Source: UBA4923 sp964486135
GTDB taxonomy: Bacteria > Bacillota > Clostridia > Saccharofermentanales > DTU023
Direction of reading: 5' to 3'
Length of the DNA stretch: 12,596 nt
Assembly (NCBI GenBank): GCA_964486135.1
Contig: CAZAKT010000041.1
Coordinates: forward strand, 1 to 12,596
Shown here: positions 1 to 7,179 of the stretch, piece after piece
Layout of the letters: each line of letters opens with the position of its first letter
Position numbering within the stretch: position 1 is the first letter of the stretch
Program-made: the position numbers and the translations under genes
Notes under the pieces: model-generated
What the model saw: only the letters and a program-made list of their open reading frames with translations
Database searches by the model: none
Told to the model about the DNA's origin: nothing

Positions 1-1073
1 CCGATGGCTTCAAAATTGGCGACTTCCAGGACCATACCGGAGGTGTCTGGCAGGATGGAATCGCGGGCACCCCCCATGACGCCGGCCAGGCCGATGGGCT
101 TGTCCTTGCCGTCACAGATGAGGAGGTCAGTCCCGTCAAGCGACAGCTGGTGGCCGTCCAGGAGCTCAAGGACCTCACCTTCCCGGGCCAGGCGGACCTG
201 GATCCCCTCCTCAACGTGGTCCCGGTCGAAGGCATGGGTAGGCTGGCCGGTCGCCATCATGACATAGTTGGATACGTCAACCAGGAGATTGATGGGCCGC
301 ATGCCCACCGACCAGATCAGCCGCTTCATCCAGAAGGGGGATTGGATGGGTTCCACGCCCTCGAAGACCACAGCGTCATAGCGGCGGCAGCGGTCTGTAT
401 CGACAATCTTCACGGGATAGCTTTCGGGCTTGCCTGGCAGCTTGAAGGCAGGGAGGGGCTTCAGCCCGCTGCCGTAGATAGCGGCCAGTTCCCGGGCGAT
501 CCCATAGTGGCCCCATAGGTCAGGCCGGTTGGTCAGGGACTTGTTGTCGATTTCAACAATCAGGTCGTCAAGGCCCAGCAGATCGGCCAGGGGCCTGCCC
601 GGTAAGGCTTCGGGAAAGTCCGGGGTCAGGTCCAGGATAATCGTTTCGCTCTCGGCCGGGAAGAGTTCCTCCAGGTCGATTTCCTGGGAGCTGCAGATCA
701 TTCCCTCGCTCAGCTCCCCCCGGAGCTTGGTCGCCTTGAGTTCAACGGGCTCGCCCTGGCCGTGCCAGCGGACGAAGGCGCCGGGGGGCGCCACAGCGAC
801 ATATTCGCCTTCGTAGAGGTTGCTACCCCCGCAGACGATCTGGGAGAGCCGGTCTCGGCCAATATCGACCTGACAGACGCGCAGGAGGTCGGCATTGGCA
901 TGGGCCTTGATTGTTTCAATGCGGCCAACCACCAGGCCCTCCAGGGCCTGGGCCGGATTTGAGACTGATTCGACCTCGACGGTTCGCAGGGTCAGGTCGA
1001 AGGCCAGCTGTTCGGCCGTAAGGTCCTCCGGTAAATCGGTGTAGCGCCTGATCCAGTTAAGTGAAATTTTCAT
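1..1073 (-). CDS. pheT: Phenylalanyl-tRNA synthetase beta subunit (partial, C-terminus beyond left edge)
   Basis: PheT forms the alpha2-beta2 cytoplasmic enzyme that charges tRNA-Phe, and carries the editing and anticodon-recognition modules. I translated the minus strand from ATG at 1073 and the frame is open to the edge, giving about 357 of the roughly 800 residues usual for the family. It begins MKISLNWIRRYTDLPE. An EMAP/OB-fold tRNA-binding domain follows at about residues 40-150 (EGLVVGRIETIKAHANADLL, then CGGSNLYEGE). The B3/B4 editing region contains NRPDLWGHYGIAREL and NLLVDVSNYVMMATGQPTHA, followed by GLAGVMGG, where B5 begins. It starts 12 bases after the pheS stop, with a GGAGGGG ribosome binding site overlapping that stop, so the two genes are co-transcribed and probably translationally coupled. 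The gene is intact as far as visible; B5, the synthetase-like fold and the anticodon-binding domain lie outside the window. Confidence 0.96.
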   Translation of the reverse strand, partial: MKISLNWIRRYTDLPEDLTAEQLAFDLTLRTVEVESVSNPAQALEGLVVGRIETIKAHANADLLRVCQVDIGRDRLSQIVCGGSNLYEGEYVAVAPPGAFVRWHGQGEPVELKATKLRGELSEGMICSSQEIDLEELFPAESETIILDLTPDFPEALPGRPLADLLGLDDLIVEIDNKSLTNRPDLWGHYGIARELAAIYGSGLKPLPAFKLPGKPESYPVKIVDTDRCRRYDAVVFEGVEPIQSPFWMKRLIWSVGMRPINLLVDVSNYVMMATGQPTHAFDRDHVEEGIQVRLAREGEVLELLDGHQLSLDGTDLLICDGKDKPIGLAGVMGGARDSILPDTSGMVLEVANFEAI

Positions 1074-1085
1074 AACCGTCCCCTC

Positions 1086-2278
1086 CTACTTGAATTGCCC
1101 GAGAAAGCGTAGATCGGCGCTGTGAAAGAGCCTCACGTCATCGATCCCATAGCGCATCATGACCAGGCGGTCAAGCCCGATATTGATGTAGAAGCCGCTC
1201 CAGATATCAGGATCGATACCGGCGGCCCGGAGGACATTGGGGTGGGGTGAGCCGCCTGGCATGACCTCGATCCAGCCGCTCTGGTGGCAGACCTGACAGC
1301 CGGCCCCCTGGCAGACCTGACACTGCATGTCGATCTCAAAACCAGGTTCGACAAAGGGGAAGAAACCAGCCCGCATCCGGACCGGGATATCGTGGCCGAA
1401 GACCCGCTCAAGGATGGTCTGGACCAGGATCAGTCCCGATGAAAATGAGAAATCCCGGTCGACGATCAGGGCCTCATATTGGAAAAAGGCCCGTTCGTGC
1501 CTGGCGTCGATGGCTTCATTGCGGAAGACCCGGCCTGGATAGACGAAACGGGCCGGGGCTCCATGCTTTTGCAGGTAGCGGACGCTGCCACCCGTGAGAT
1601 GGGGTCGAAGGCAGAGCCTCCCGGCTCCCCGCTTGCCTTCAGTCCCCTCGATCCAATAGGTGTCCATGGAGTCACGGGCCGGATGATCGGGCGGGAAATT
1701 GAGGTAATCGAAGGCATAGAGCTCGCTCGTTATCTCATCCTCGCTGTAAAGCTCAAAGTTGAGGGAGCGAAAAGAATCATTGAGGTCATAGCAGATCTGG
1801 GTAATGGGGTGGAGGCCGCCAGTCGCCGTGCGTAGCCCGGGGAGGGTCAAATCGGGGGGGAGGGGCAGAAGGGAGGCCTGGTCGAGCAGTTCAAGCTTCC
1901 TTTCCTCCAGGACCTCGACAAACTGTTCTTTGACCTCATTGGCCAGCTGGCCAATGATCTTGCGTTCCTCGGACGAGAGCTTGCCAAGCCCCTTCAAAAG
2001 GGCCGTCAGCAAACCTTTTTTCCCCAGGTATTTGTGTCGCAGCTCTTCCAGGCTTTCNNNNNNNNNNNNNNNNNNNNNNNNNNNNNNNNNNNNNNNNNNN
2101 NNNNNNNNNNNNNNNNNNNNNNNNNNNNNNNNNNNNNNNNNNNNNNNNNNNNNNNNNCCGTCAGCAAACCTTTTTTCCCCAGGTATTTGTGTCGCAGCTC
2201 TTCCAGGCTTTCCGGGGAGAGGGCCTCCTGGAAGGCACCCAGACCCTGGTCGCGAATCTGCTTGAGTTGATCTTTCAT
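1086..2278 (-). CDS. pheS: Phenylalanyl-tRNA synthetase alpha subunit, interrupted by an artefactual 100-N gap
   Basis: Catalytic subunit of phenylalanyl-tRNA synthetase. The start is ATG at 2278 (GGAGG 11 bases upstream) and begins MKDQLKQIRDQGLGAF. After 40 codons it runs into 100 N, and beyond the N the same 18 residues (ESLEELRHKYLGKKGLLT) repeat in another frame. Removing one 55-base copy plus the N (155 bases) restores a continuous 345-aa protein, the normal length. The restored protein has an N-terminal coiled-coil arm (about 1-85), class II motif 2 (PARFVYPGRVFRNEAIDARH, about 190-209) and motif 3 (GLDRLVMMRYGIDDVR, about 316-331). A Cys4 cluster C268/C271/C276/C279 precedes GWIEVM, as in Bacillus-type PheS. 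The usual HTS-type substrate motif reads HLTGGSVR (about 175-182), and the GAGMVHPNV segment reads PGGSPHPNV, so active-site loops are divergent. It is the first gene of a pheST operon. Confidence 0.95.
2003..2212. repeat. 55-base direct duplication flanking the N gap
   Basis: The copies at 2003-2057 and 2158-2212 are identical over all 55 bases and abut the N run on either side, with no divergence. Within pheS both copies encode the same peptide in different frames relative to the rest of the gene. A biological duplication would destroy an essential single-copy gene, whereas collapsing it gives a protein of normal length, so I treat it as a duplicated contig end. Confidence 0.93.
2058..2157. 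other. Assembly gap of exactly 100 N (spurious)
   Basis: One hundred consecutive N, the size scaffolding software commonly inserts for unknown distance. The 55 bases to its left (2003-2057) are identical to the 55 bases to its right (2158-2212). Two contigs therefore already overlap, and nothing is missing between them. Removing 2058-2212 rejoins pheS in frame. An exact 55-base overlap is what two contigs from a k=55 de Bruijn graph would share; that last step is inference. Confidence 0.93.
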
Positions 2279-2347
2279 CGAAGTGGAATCCTCCGTCAAT
2301 TATTGGCTGTAAGGGCACAGGGGCCGCAATATTTGTACTTAGCAAGC

Positions 2348-2356
2348 ATTGTAGCA
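2348..2356 (-). promoter_or_regulatory. Candidate extended -10 promoter for pheST
   Basis: On the minus strand the sequence reads TGCTACAAT, an extended -10 element (TGN plus TACAAT, one mismatch to TATAAT). It lies about 70 bases upstream of the pheS ATG. No convincing -35 hexamer sits at 16-18 bases upstream, which is tolerated for extended -10 promoters. The leader it would give is too short for a T-box, and no T-box sequence was found. Confidence 0.5.
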
Positions 2357-2393
2357 CGTTGACCGCCGGGAGCGTGGCGATTGGGGGGCCGGC

Positions 2394-2422
2394 TTGACGG
2401 GACCCGGCCTTCTGCCTATAGA
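2394..2422 (+). promoter_or_regulatory. Sigma-70-type promoter for the MBL-fold hydrolase
   Basis: TTGACG (2394-2399) and TATAGA (2417-2422) are separated by exactly 17 bases, with the start codon 80 bases downstream. An inverted repeat GGCCGG (2387-2392) / CCGGCC (2404-2409) brackets the -35 box and could be an operator or a chance feature of GC-rich DNA. The divergent pheST promoter lies about 40 bases to the left. Confidence 0.6.
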
Positions 2423-2501
2423 ATAAGGGTGTAGACGCGGATCATAAGCTGGTCCGCCCGGCCGTCGCATAAGGCGGCAGCTGGTCTGAAAGGAGCCCCC
2501 T

Positions 2502-3140
2502 ATGTCCCCTGCTGATCATGAAGCGCAAAAGCCCATCCGCATCACCTGGCTTGGCCACTCCTGCTACCGGATTGACTCGCCGGACGCCGTCATAGTCATC
2601 GACCCCTTCCTGGAAGTCCCCGGCTACGCCAAGCTTGACCTCCAGGCTGACCTGGTCCTCTGTTCTCATGAACACGATGACCACAATGCCCGGGAGCTGG
2701 TGACCTTGTCCGGCCGCCAGCCCCTTGTCGACCTTGAGGTCCTGGAGACCTTCCACGATCCGGAGGGCGGCAAGCTGCGCGGACCCAACAAGATACATAT
2801 CCTGACCCTGGGCGGCCAGCGGATTGCCCACCTGGGTGACCTTGGCCACGACCTGTCGGCGGAGGAGACGGACCGGCTGCGAAATCTCCAGCTCCTCCTC
2901 ATCCCGGTCGGCGGCTACTACACCATCGACGCCGGACAGGCTGCCAGGATCGTCCGCGAGACCAGGCCGGATGTCACAGTCCCTATGCATTACCGGGACG
3001 GTGGAGCCGGCTGGGATGTAACCTCGGGCGTGGAGGACTTCCTCGACCTGTCTGAAAAGGTCGTCCGCCATGACCAGTCTACCTTCGCCCTGGGCGATTA
3101 TCACAGCTGTGTCCTCCTCTTGAAAAACCCGAAAATCTGA
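2502..3140 (+). CDS. Metallo-beta-lactamase-fold metal-dependent hydrolase (COG2220/UPF0173-like)
   Basis: A 212-aa cytoplasmic protein with no signal peptide. The start is ATG at 2502, preceded by AAAGGAG with ordinary spacing. The metallo-beta-lactamase fold is shown by LGHSCYRI (18-25), a central beta strand ending in IDPFLE (33-38), the metal motif H56-x-H58-x-D60-H61, LGDLGH (D113, H116) and PMHY (H163). These supply the usual two-metal ligand set for this small branch (L-ascorbate-6-phosphate lactonase-like, Beta-lactamase_3 type). Length matches the family. The substrate cannot be inferred; most members are uncharacterised. The gene stands divergent to pheS. It lies 99 bases before the ferritin-like gene, which has its own possible promoter, so co-transcription with that operon is possible but not shown. 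Confidence 0.88.
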   Translation: MSPADHEAQKPIRITWLGHSCYRIDSPDAVIVIDPFLEVPGYAKLDLQADLVLCSHEHDDHNARELVTLSGRQPLVDLEVLETFHDPEGGKLRGPNKIHILTLGGQRIAHLGDLGHDLSAEETDRLRNLQLLLIPVGGYYTIDAGQAARIVRETRPDVTVPMHYRDGGAGWDVTSGVEDFLDLSEKVVRHDQSTFALGDYHSCVLLLKNPKI

Positions 3141-3162
3141 GGGAGGGGCGGCCAAGGCTCTG

Positions 3163-3171
3163 TGATAAAAT
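3163..3171 (+). promoter_or_regulatory. Candidate extended -10 promoter upstream of the ferritin-like/fdhA operon
   Basis: TGATAAAAT is an extended -10 (TGN plus TAAAAT) 68 bases before the ferritin-like start codon. It is AT-rich against a GC-rich background. No recognisable -35 is present at normal spacing. If real, it would let the ferritin-like/fdhA pair be expressed independently of the upstream hydrolase. Confidence 0.4.
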
Positions 3172-3239
3172 CAAGAGAGTCCGAAGACCGCGGATCAGCC
3201 GTGGGAGTTGTAAGGATTGGTGGAAGGAGCGGGTGTCCT

Positions 3240-3707
3240 ATGAGTCTGACGGAAGCCATGCGAAATGTCCTTGAGGTCAGTGTCCTGAAGGAACAGGAAG
3301 CTCACGACTTCTACGCGGCCGCCGCCCGCAAGGTGAGCAATGACTCCCTGCGGGAACTGTTTGAAAGGCTGGCCGGTGACGAGATCGGACACAGGGAATT
3401 CCTGGAGAAACTGCTCTTGGAGGGGAAGCCGCCCATGACGATCAAGCCGCAGCCGGTCGACTACAAGCTGGCAGAAGAACTGATCGAGGGCAAACCTGAA
3501 CTCAGCTTGGATATGCCCCTGGCAGAGGCGGTCGCCCTGGCCATCAAGCGTGAGGAGGAGGCCATGACCACTTACGGCGAATTGGCGGAGGAGGCGGAGA
3601 CAGTGGATCTGCGCGAGCTCTTCACCAATTTGCGCAACATGGAGCAGGCCCATAAGACGGCGCTTGAAGCCGTCTACCTCAACCTGGCCTACGCCGAAGT
3701 CTGGTAG
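3240..3707 (+). CDS. Ferritin-like diiron protein (rubrerythrin-type, no rubredoxin domain)
   Basis: A 155-aa four-helix ferritin-like protein. The start is ATG at 3240, chosen for the GGAAGGAG ribosome binding site 10 bases upstream and because the protein begins exactly at helix 1; an upstream in-frame extension lacks family features. The diiron ligands follow the rubrerythrin pattern in two helix pairs: E18 (KEQEAHDFY), E48-x-x-H51 (DEIGH), E105 (KREEEAMTTY) and E135-x-x-H138 (EQAH). There is no C-terminal CxxC rubredoxin domain, so it is shorter than classical rubrerythrin (about 190 aa) and would need an outside electron donor. The family reduces peroxide or handles iron. It sits nine bases upstream of fdhA, so I infer a protective role for the oxygen-labile enzyme; this is not proven by sequence. 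Confidence 0.88.
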   Translation: MSLTEAMRNVLEVSVLKEQEAHDFYAAAARKVSNDSLRELFERLAGDEIGHREFLEKLLLEGKPPMTIKPQPVDYKLAEELIEGKPELSLDMPLAEAVALAIKREEEAMTTYGELAEEAETVDLRELFTNLRNMEQAHKTALEAVYLNLAYAEVW

Positions 3708-3716
3708 GGAGGCGGT

Positions 3717-6428
3717 ATGATTCATCTGACCATCGACGGCCGGCCACTTGAGCTGGAAAAACCGGTCAAGCTCCTGGAAGCGGCCAAAATGCTTGGCATC
3801 GAGATCCCCAATCTCTGTTATTTGAAAGAGCTGTCGACCTTCGCCGGCTGCCGCCTTTGCCTGGTCGAGATAGAAGGGCATCCCAAGCTTGAGACCTCCT
3901 GTTCGACCCTGGCCGAGGACGGCATGGTGGTCTGGACCGATACCGAGGAGATCCGGGGGATCCGGAAGGAATTGCTCGACCTCCTGATCAGCAACCATCC
4001 CATGGACTGTCTGACCTGCGAGATGGCCGGCCACTGCCAGTTGCAGAAATTATGCTATGACTACGGGGTCAAGGAACCGTCCTACAAACGGGGTGACCAG
4101 GTATTCACAATCGATGACGCCAACCCGATTATGATCCGGGACCAGGCCAAGTGCGTCAAGTGCGGCAAGTGTGTCCGTGTCTGCCGGGAGATCCAGGTGA
4201 CCTCGACCTACGATCACGTAGGGCGCGGTTTTACCTCGACAGTGACAACCGCCAATGACCGGCCGATCGACAAGGAGATCTGCCGTATGTGTGGCCAGTG
4301 CATTGCTGTCTGTCCTACGGGCGCCCTCTTCAATAAGAATTTCATAGGCTACAGGACCCAGGAGCTTGAAAAAATCCGTACCACCTGCCCCTTCTGCGGT
4401 ACCGGCTGTAATTTCACCCTCAATGTCGACCGGGAAAACAACAGGGTGGTCGGCGTCACACCGGCGGCCGAGGCCCCGATCAACGGTAGGGAGATGTGCG
4501 TCAAGGGCCGTTTCCATACCGACTTCATCAGTTCCCCCGACCGGTTGACAAGCCCGCTCATCAAGCGGGAGGGTGAATTCCTTCCGGTCAGCTGGGAAGA
4601 GGCTCTGAATTATACGGCCTCCAGATTCACTGAGATCCGCGATCAGCACGGGCCCGATGCCCTTGCCGGCCTCTCGTCAGCCCGCTGTACCAATGAGGAA
4701 AACTATCTATTCCAAAAATTTATGCGCGCCGTGATCGGAACCAACAGCGTCGATCACTGCGCACGAACTTGACACGCCCCGACGGTTGCAGGTCTTGCAA
4801 CCACGCTGGGCAGCGGGGCCATGACAAACTCCGTCAATGAGATCCTCGGATCCGACCTGCTTTTTGTGATCGGGTCCAATACAACCGAGGCCCATCCGAT
4901 CATTGGAAACAAGATGAAGCAGGCTGTCCGCAAGGGGACCCGGCTCATTGTCATTGACCCCCGGACCACGGAACTGGCCGGCCTGGCGGACCTCCACCTC
5001 CCCCTGCGTTCAGGTTCCGATATCGCCCTGATCAACGGTCTCATCCACATCATCCTGGCGGAGGGCTGGGAGGCCCGCCCCTACATAGAGGAAAGAACCG
5101 AGGATTTTGAGGCACTGGCCAAATCAGTCCGGAGCTATACGCCCTCCAAGGTCTCGGCCATCACGGGCATCGATGAAGAGACCCTCCGTGAGACAGCCCG
5201 CCTCTACGCCCAGACAAGGAAGGCCGGAATTTACTATACCCTGGGGATAACCGAGCATACGACCGGTACGGCCAATGTCATGAGCCTGGCCAACCTGGCG
5301 CTTGTGACGGGCCATATCGGCTATGAGAATGCCGGCATCAATCCGCTCCGCGGCCAGAACAATGTCCAGGGGGCCTGTGATGTGGGTGCCCTCCCCAATA
5401 CCTTCCCCGGCTATCAGCCGGTGACGGATCGGGGCAAGATCGATTATTTCACCCAGCTTTGGGGCAGGGCGGGCAATGGGAAAGAAGGCCTGCGTATCCC
5501 CGAAATCATGGATGCCGGCCACGAAGGAAGTCTCAAGGCCCTCTATGTGATGGGCGAGGATCCTGTCCTGACCGACCCCGATGCCAACCATGTGCGGGCG
5601 GCCATAGAAAAGATGGATTTCGTTGTCGTCCAGGAGATTTTTATGTCGGAGACGGCCAAGCTGGCCGATGTTATCTTCCCGGCCGCCTGCTACGCGGAAA
5701 AGGATGGAAGCTTCACCTGCTCCGAGCGCCGGGTCCAGCTGGTCCGGAAGGCTGTCGATCCCCCCGGCGAGGCCAGGGCCGACTGGCGGATTATCTGCGA
5801 TCTGGCACAGACCATGGGGGTGCCGGGCTTTTTCTTCAACAAGCCCGAGGAGGTCTTTGAAGAGCTGCGGCTGGCGGCCCCAATCTACCGCGGCATGACC
5901 TATGAGAGGCTGGACAGGGAAAACGGCCTGCAATGGCCCTGTCCGACCACCTCACATCCCGGGACGAAATTCCTCCACAAGGGTGTCTTCCCCCGTGGCA
6001 GGGCCCGTTTTGTCCCCGTCGAATATGAGCCGCCGACCGAGCGTGTTTCCGAGGACTACCCCCTCCTGCTGACGACGGGCCGGAAGCTGGGCCACTACAA
6101 TGTCACCACACGGTTTTCGAAACTGCTTGAATCGATCAACCCTTACGAGGAGGCCGAGATCAACCCGGAGGACGCCCGATCCCTGGGTCTGGTCAACTCG
6201 GACCTGGTCCGTGTAAGCAGCCGCCGGGGCAGTGTCCTGACCCGGATCCTGGTAACCGACCGTGTCAAGCCGGGTTTGGTCTTTATGACCTTCCATTTTC
6301 CTGAAACACCGACCAATGTGTTGACCCGGTCGGCCTACGATCCGGTCACCCTGACGGGAGCCTACAAGATCTCGGCGGTCCGTGTCGAAAAGGCGGAAGA
6401 GGAGGAGGCCCTGGCCTTCCTGGCCTGA
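3717..6428 (+). CDS. fdhA: Selenocysteine-containing formate dehydrogenase, catalytic (alpha) subunit, NuoG-like N-terminus
   Basis: A 903-aa Mo/W-bis-pterin enzyme interconverting formate and CO2. The start is ATG at 3717 with GGGAGG four bases upstream. The N-terminus carries the iron-sulfur relay of the NuoG/HydA type: [2Fe-2S] C34, C45, C48, C62; His-Cys3 cluster H94, C98, C101, C107; two [4Fe-4S] sites C146/149/152/156 and C189/192/195/199. The catalytic domain follows, with its own [4Fe-4S] site C224/227/231/261. TGA at 4770 interrupts the frame at residue 352 in the context HCART-U-HAPTVAG, where FdhF-type enzymes hold Sec and the adjacent His. The frame continues without shift to TGA at 6426. 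Later hallmarks are LRGQNNVQGACD, VMGEDPVLTDPD, DVIFPA and the pterin-binding C-terminus NVLT...YDPVTLTGAYK. No electron-transfer partner, fdhD or sel gene is in the window. The enzyme is probably cytoplasmic and NAD(P)- or ferredoxin-linked through a partner encoded elsewhere. Standard annotation would wrongly give two genes, 3717-4772 and 4821-6428. Confidence 0.95.
4770..4802 (+). promoter_or_regulatory. Selenocysteine UGA codon and SECIS hairpin in fdhA
   Basis: UGA (4770-4772) is followed, after 11 bases, by a perfect 7-bp inverted repeat GGTTGCA (4784-4790) / TGCAACC (4796-4802) with apical loop GGTCT. Register and loop match what I recall of the E. coli fdhF SECIS (GGUUGCAGGUCU at the same distance from UGA). 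Here the 3' arm is two bases longer, so the stem pairs completely and no bulged U is required. The element would recruit SelB-GTP-Sec-tRNA. Part of the similarity is also forced by the conserved VAGL peptide. Confidence 0.9.
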
Positions 6429-6456
6429 CCTACCTGCCAGCCTGTTCCAACTTCAT

Positions 6457-7179
6457 TCAATCGCCTTGGAACTCGATGAATCTGCGGCCCTCGGGATCGA
6501 TTTCCCGCAGGGCCTGGACCTCTTCCTCCGTCGGATCGGCCAGGACCCTGTCGGAATGGATTTCCAGCTCAAAGCCTGTCCGCTCTGCCACCTCCTCCAG
6601 GCTTGAACCAGGAAGCAGTCCGTCCAGCTTGAGCCGGCCGTCAAGCAGGCGGAAAACAGAGAGGGGGGTGAAGAGGTATTCGACATTGCCCTGGGCCGTG
6701 ATGAAATCGACTTCCTCTACCAGACCCCGCCTGTCATGTGAAGTTTTCCAGACGAAGCCCCGCTTGCAAGTCGGGATCAGGACGGCGCTCCCCGCGCCTC
6801 CGGGCAGCTTGACCTTGGGTTTGCGGAAGTCGCCGATCGAGGAGCTGTTCAGCCGGCCCAGCCGGTCGATCTGTCCGCAGGAGAGGAAGGCGACATCAAG
6901 TCCTCCCCGGGCCGCCAGGTCGAAGCTGTCAACCAGGTCAAATGCACTCCGGCCGCCCAGATACATATTGGGGCCAACAGTCGAGTAGGTGAGTGCCAAC
7001 TCCTCCAGGTCAAGACCGCCGGCGATATTCAGGTAGATCAGGTCGGGCTTGTACAGTTTTCGGGCCAGGAGCACGCTGACGGTGGGGACAGGGGAGGCCA
7101 AGCCGACAAAGCAGCTCTCCGCGTCTTTCAGATAACGGGCTATGATGATGGCCATAAGATCAGCCTTTGCCAGTTTCAT
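6457..7179 (-). CDS. CoA-transferase-family protein, beta subunit (GctB/IpdB-like)
   Basis: A 240-aa protein of the class I CoA-transferase beta family (COG2057, glutaconate CoA-transferase B type). Its ATG at 7179 overlaps the stop of the alpha gene (ATGA), with a strong GAGGAGG at 7187-7193 inside the upstream gene, so translation is coupled. Family marks are GGAQID-like CGQIDRLGRL (101-110), NSSSIGDF (111-118), a glycine-rich LPGGAGSA (125-132), and the C-terminal TGFELEI and EIDPEGRRFIEF. By alignment from memory to Acidaminococcus GctB, the catalytic Glu54 (context VESG) falls at Ile52 here (LNIAGGLD), and no nearby Glu substitutes. This resembles what is described for IpdB, whose complex is a ring-opening hydrolase rather than a transferase. 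Reaction and substrate are therefore open. The 3' end converges on fdhA with a 28-base gap and no visible terminator. Confidence 0.8.
   Translation of the reverse strand: MKLAKADLMAIIIARYLKDAESCFVGLASPVPTVSVLLARKLYKPDLIYLNIAGGLDLEELALTYSTVGPNMYLGGRSAFDLVDSFDLAARGGLDVAFLSCGQIDRLGRLNSSSIGDFRKPKVKLPGGAGSAVLIPTCKRGFVWKTSHDRRGLVEEVDFITAQGNVEYLFTPLSVFRLLDGRLKLDGLLPGSSLEEVAERTGFELEIHSDRVLADPTEEEVQALREIDPEGRRFIEFQGD

Noticed and set aside
2006..2299. Separate small protein and a broken pheS pseudogene
   Set aside because: The apparent break comes from the 100-N gap with duplicated flanks; collapsing it restores an intact pheS.
2279..2501. Possible T-box leader for pheST
   Set aside because: I looked on the minus strand for the conserved T-box sequence and an antiterminator; neither is present, and a likely promoter sits too close to pheS to leave room for one.
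3140..3161. TGA ending the MBL-fold hydrolase as a second selenocysteine codon
   Set aside because: The protein is already complete at its family length, and nothing conserved or hairpin-like follows the stop.
3162..3239. N-terminal extension of the ferritin-like protein
   Set aside because: The codons overlap the candidate promoter and RBS region, and family similarity starts at ATG 3240.
4821..6428. Independent second formate dehydrogenase gene
   Set aside because: It is in frame with the upstream part, lacks a ribosome binding site at 4821, and is the continuation of fdhA past the Sec codon.
6429..6456. Bidirectional terminator between fdhA and the CoA-transferase beta gene
   Set aside because: The 28-base gap contains no inverted repeat or T tract.
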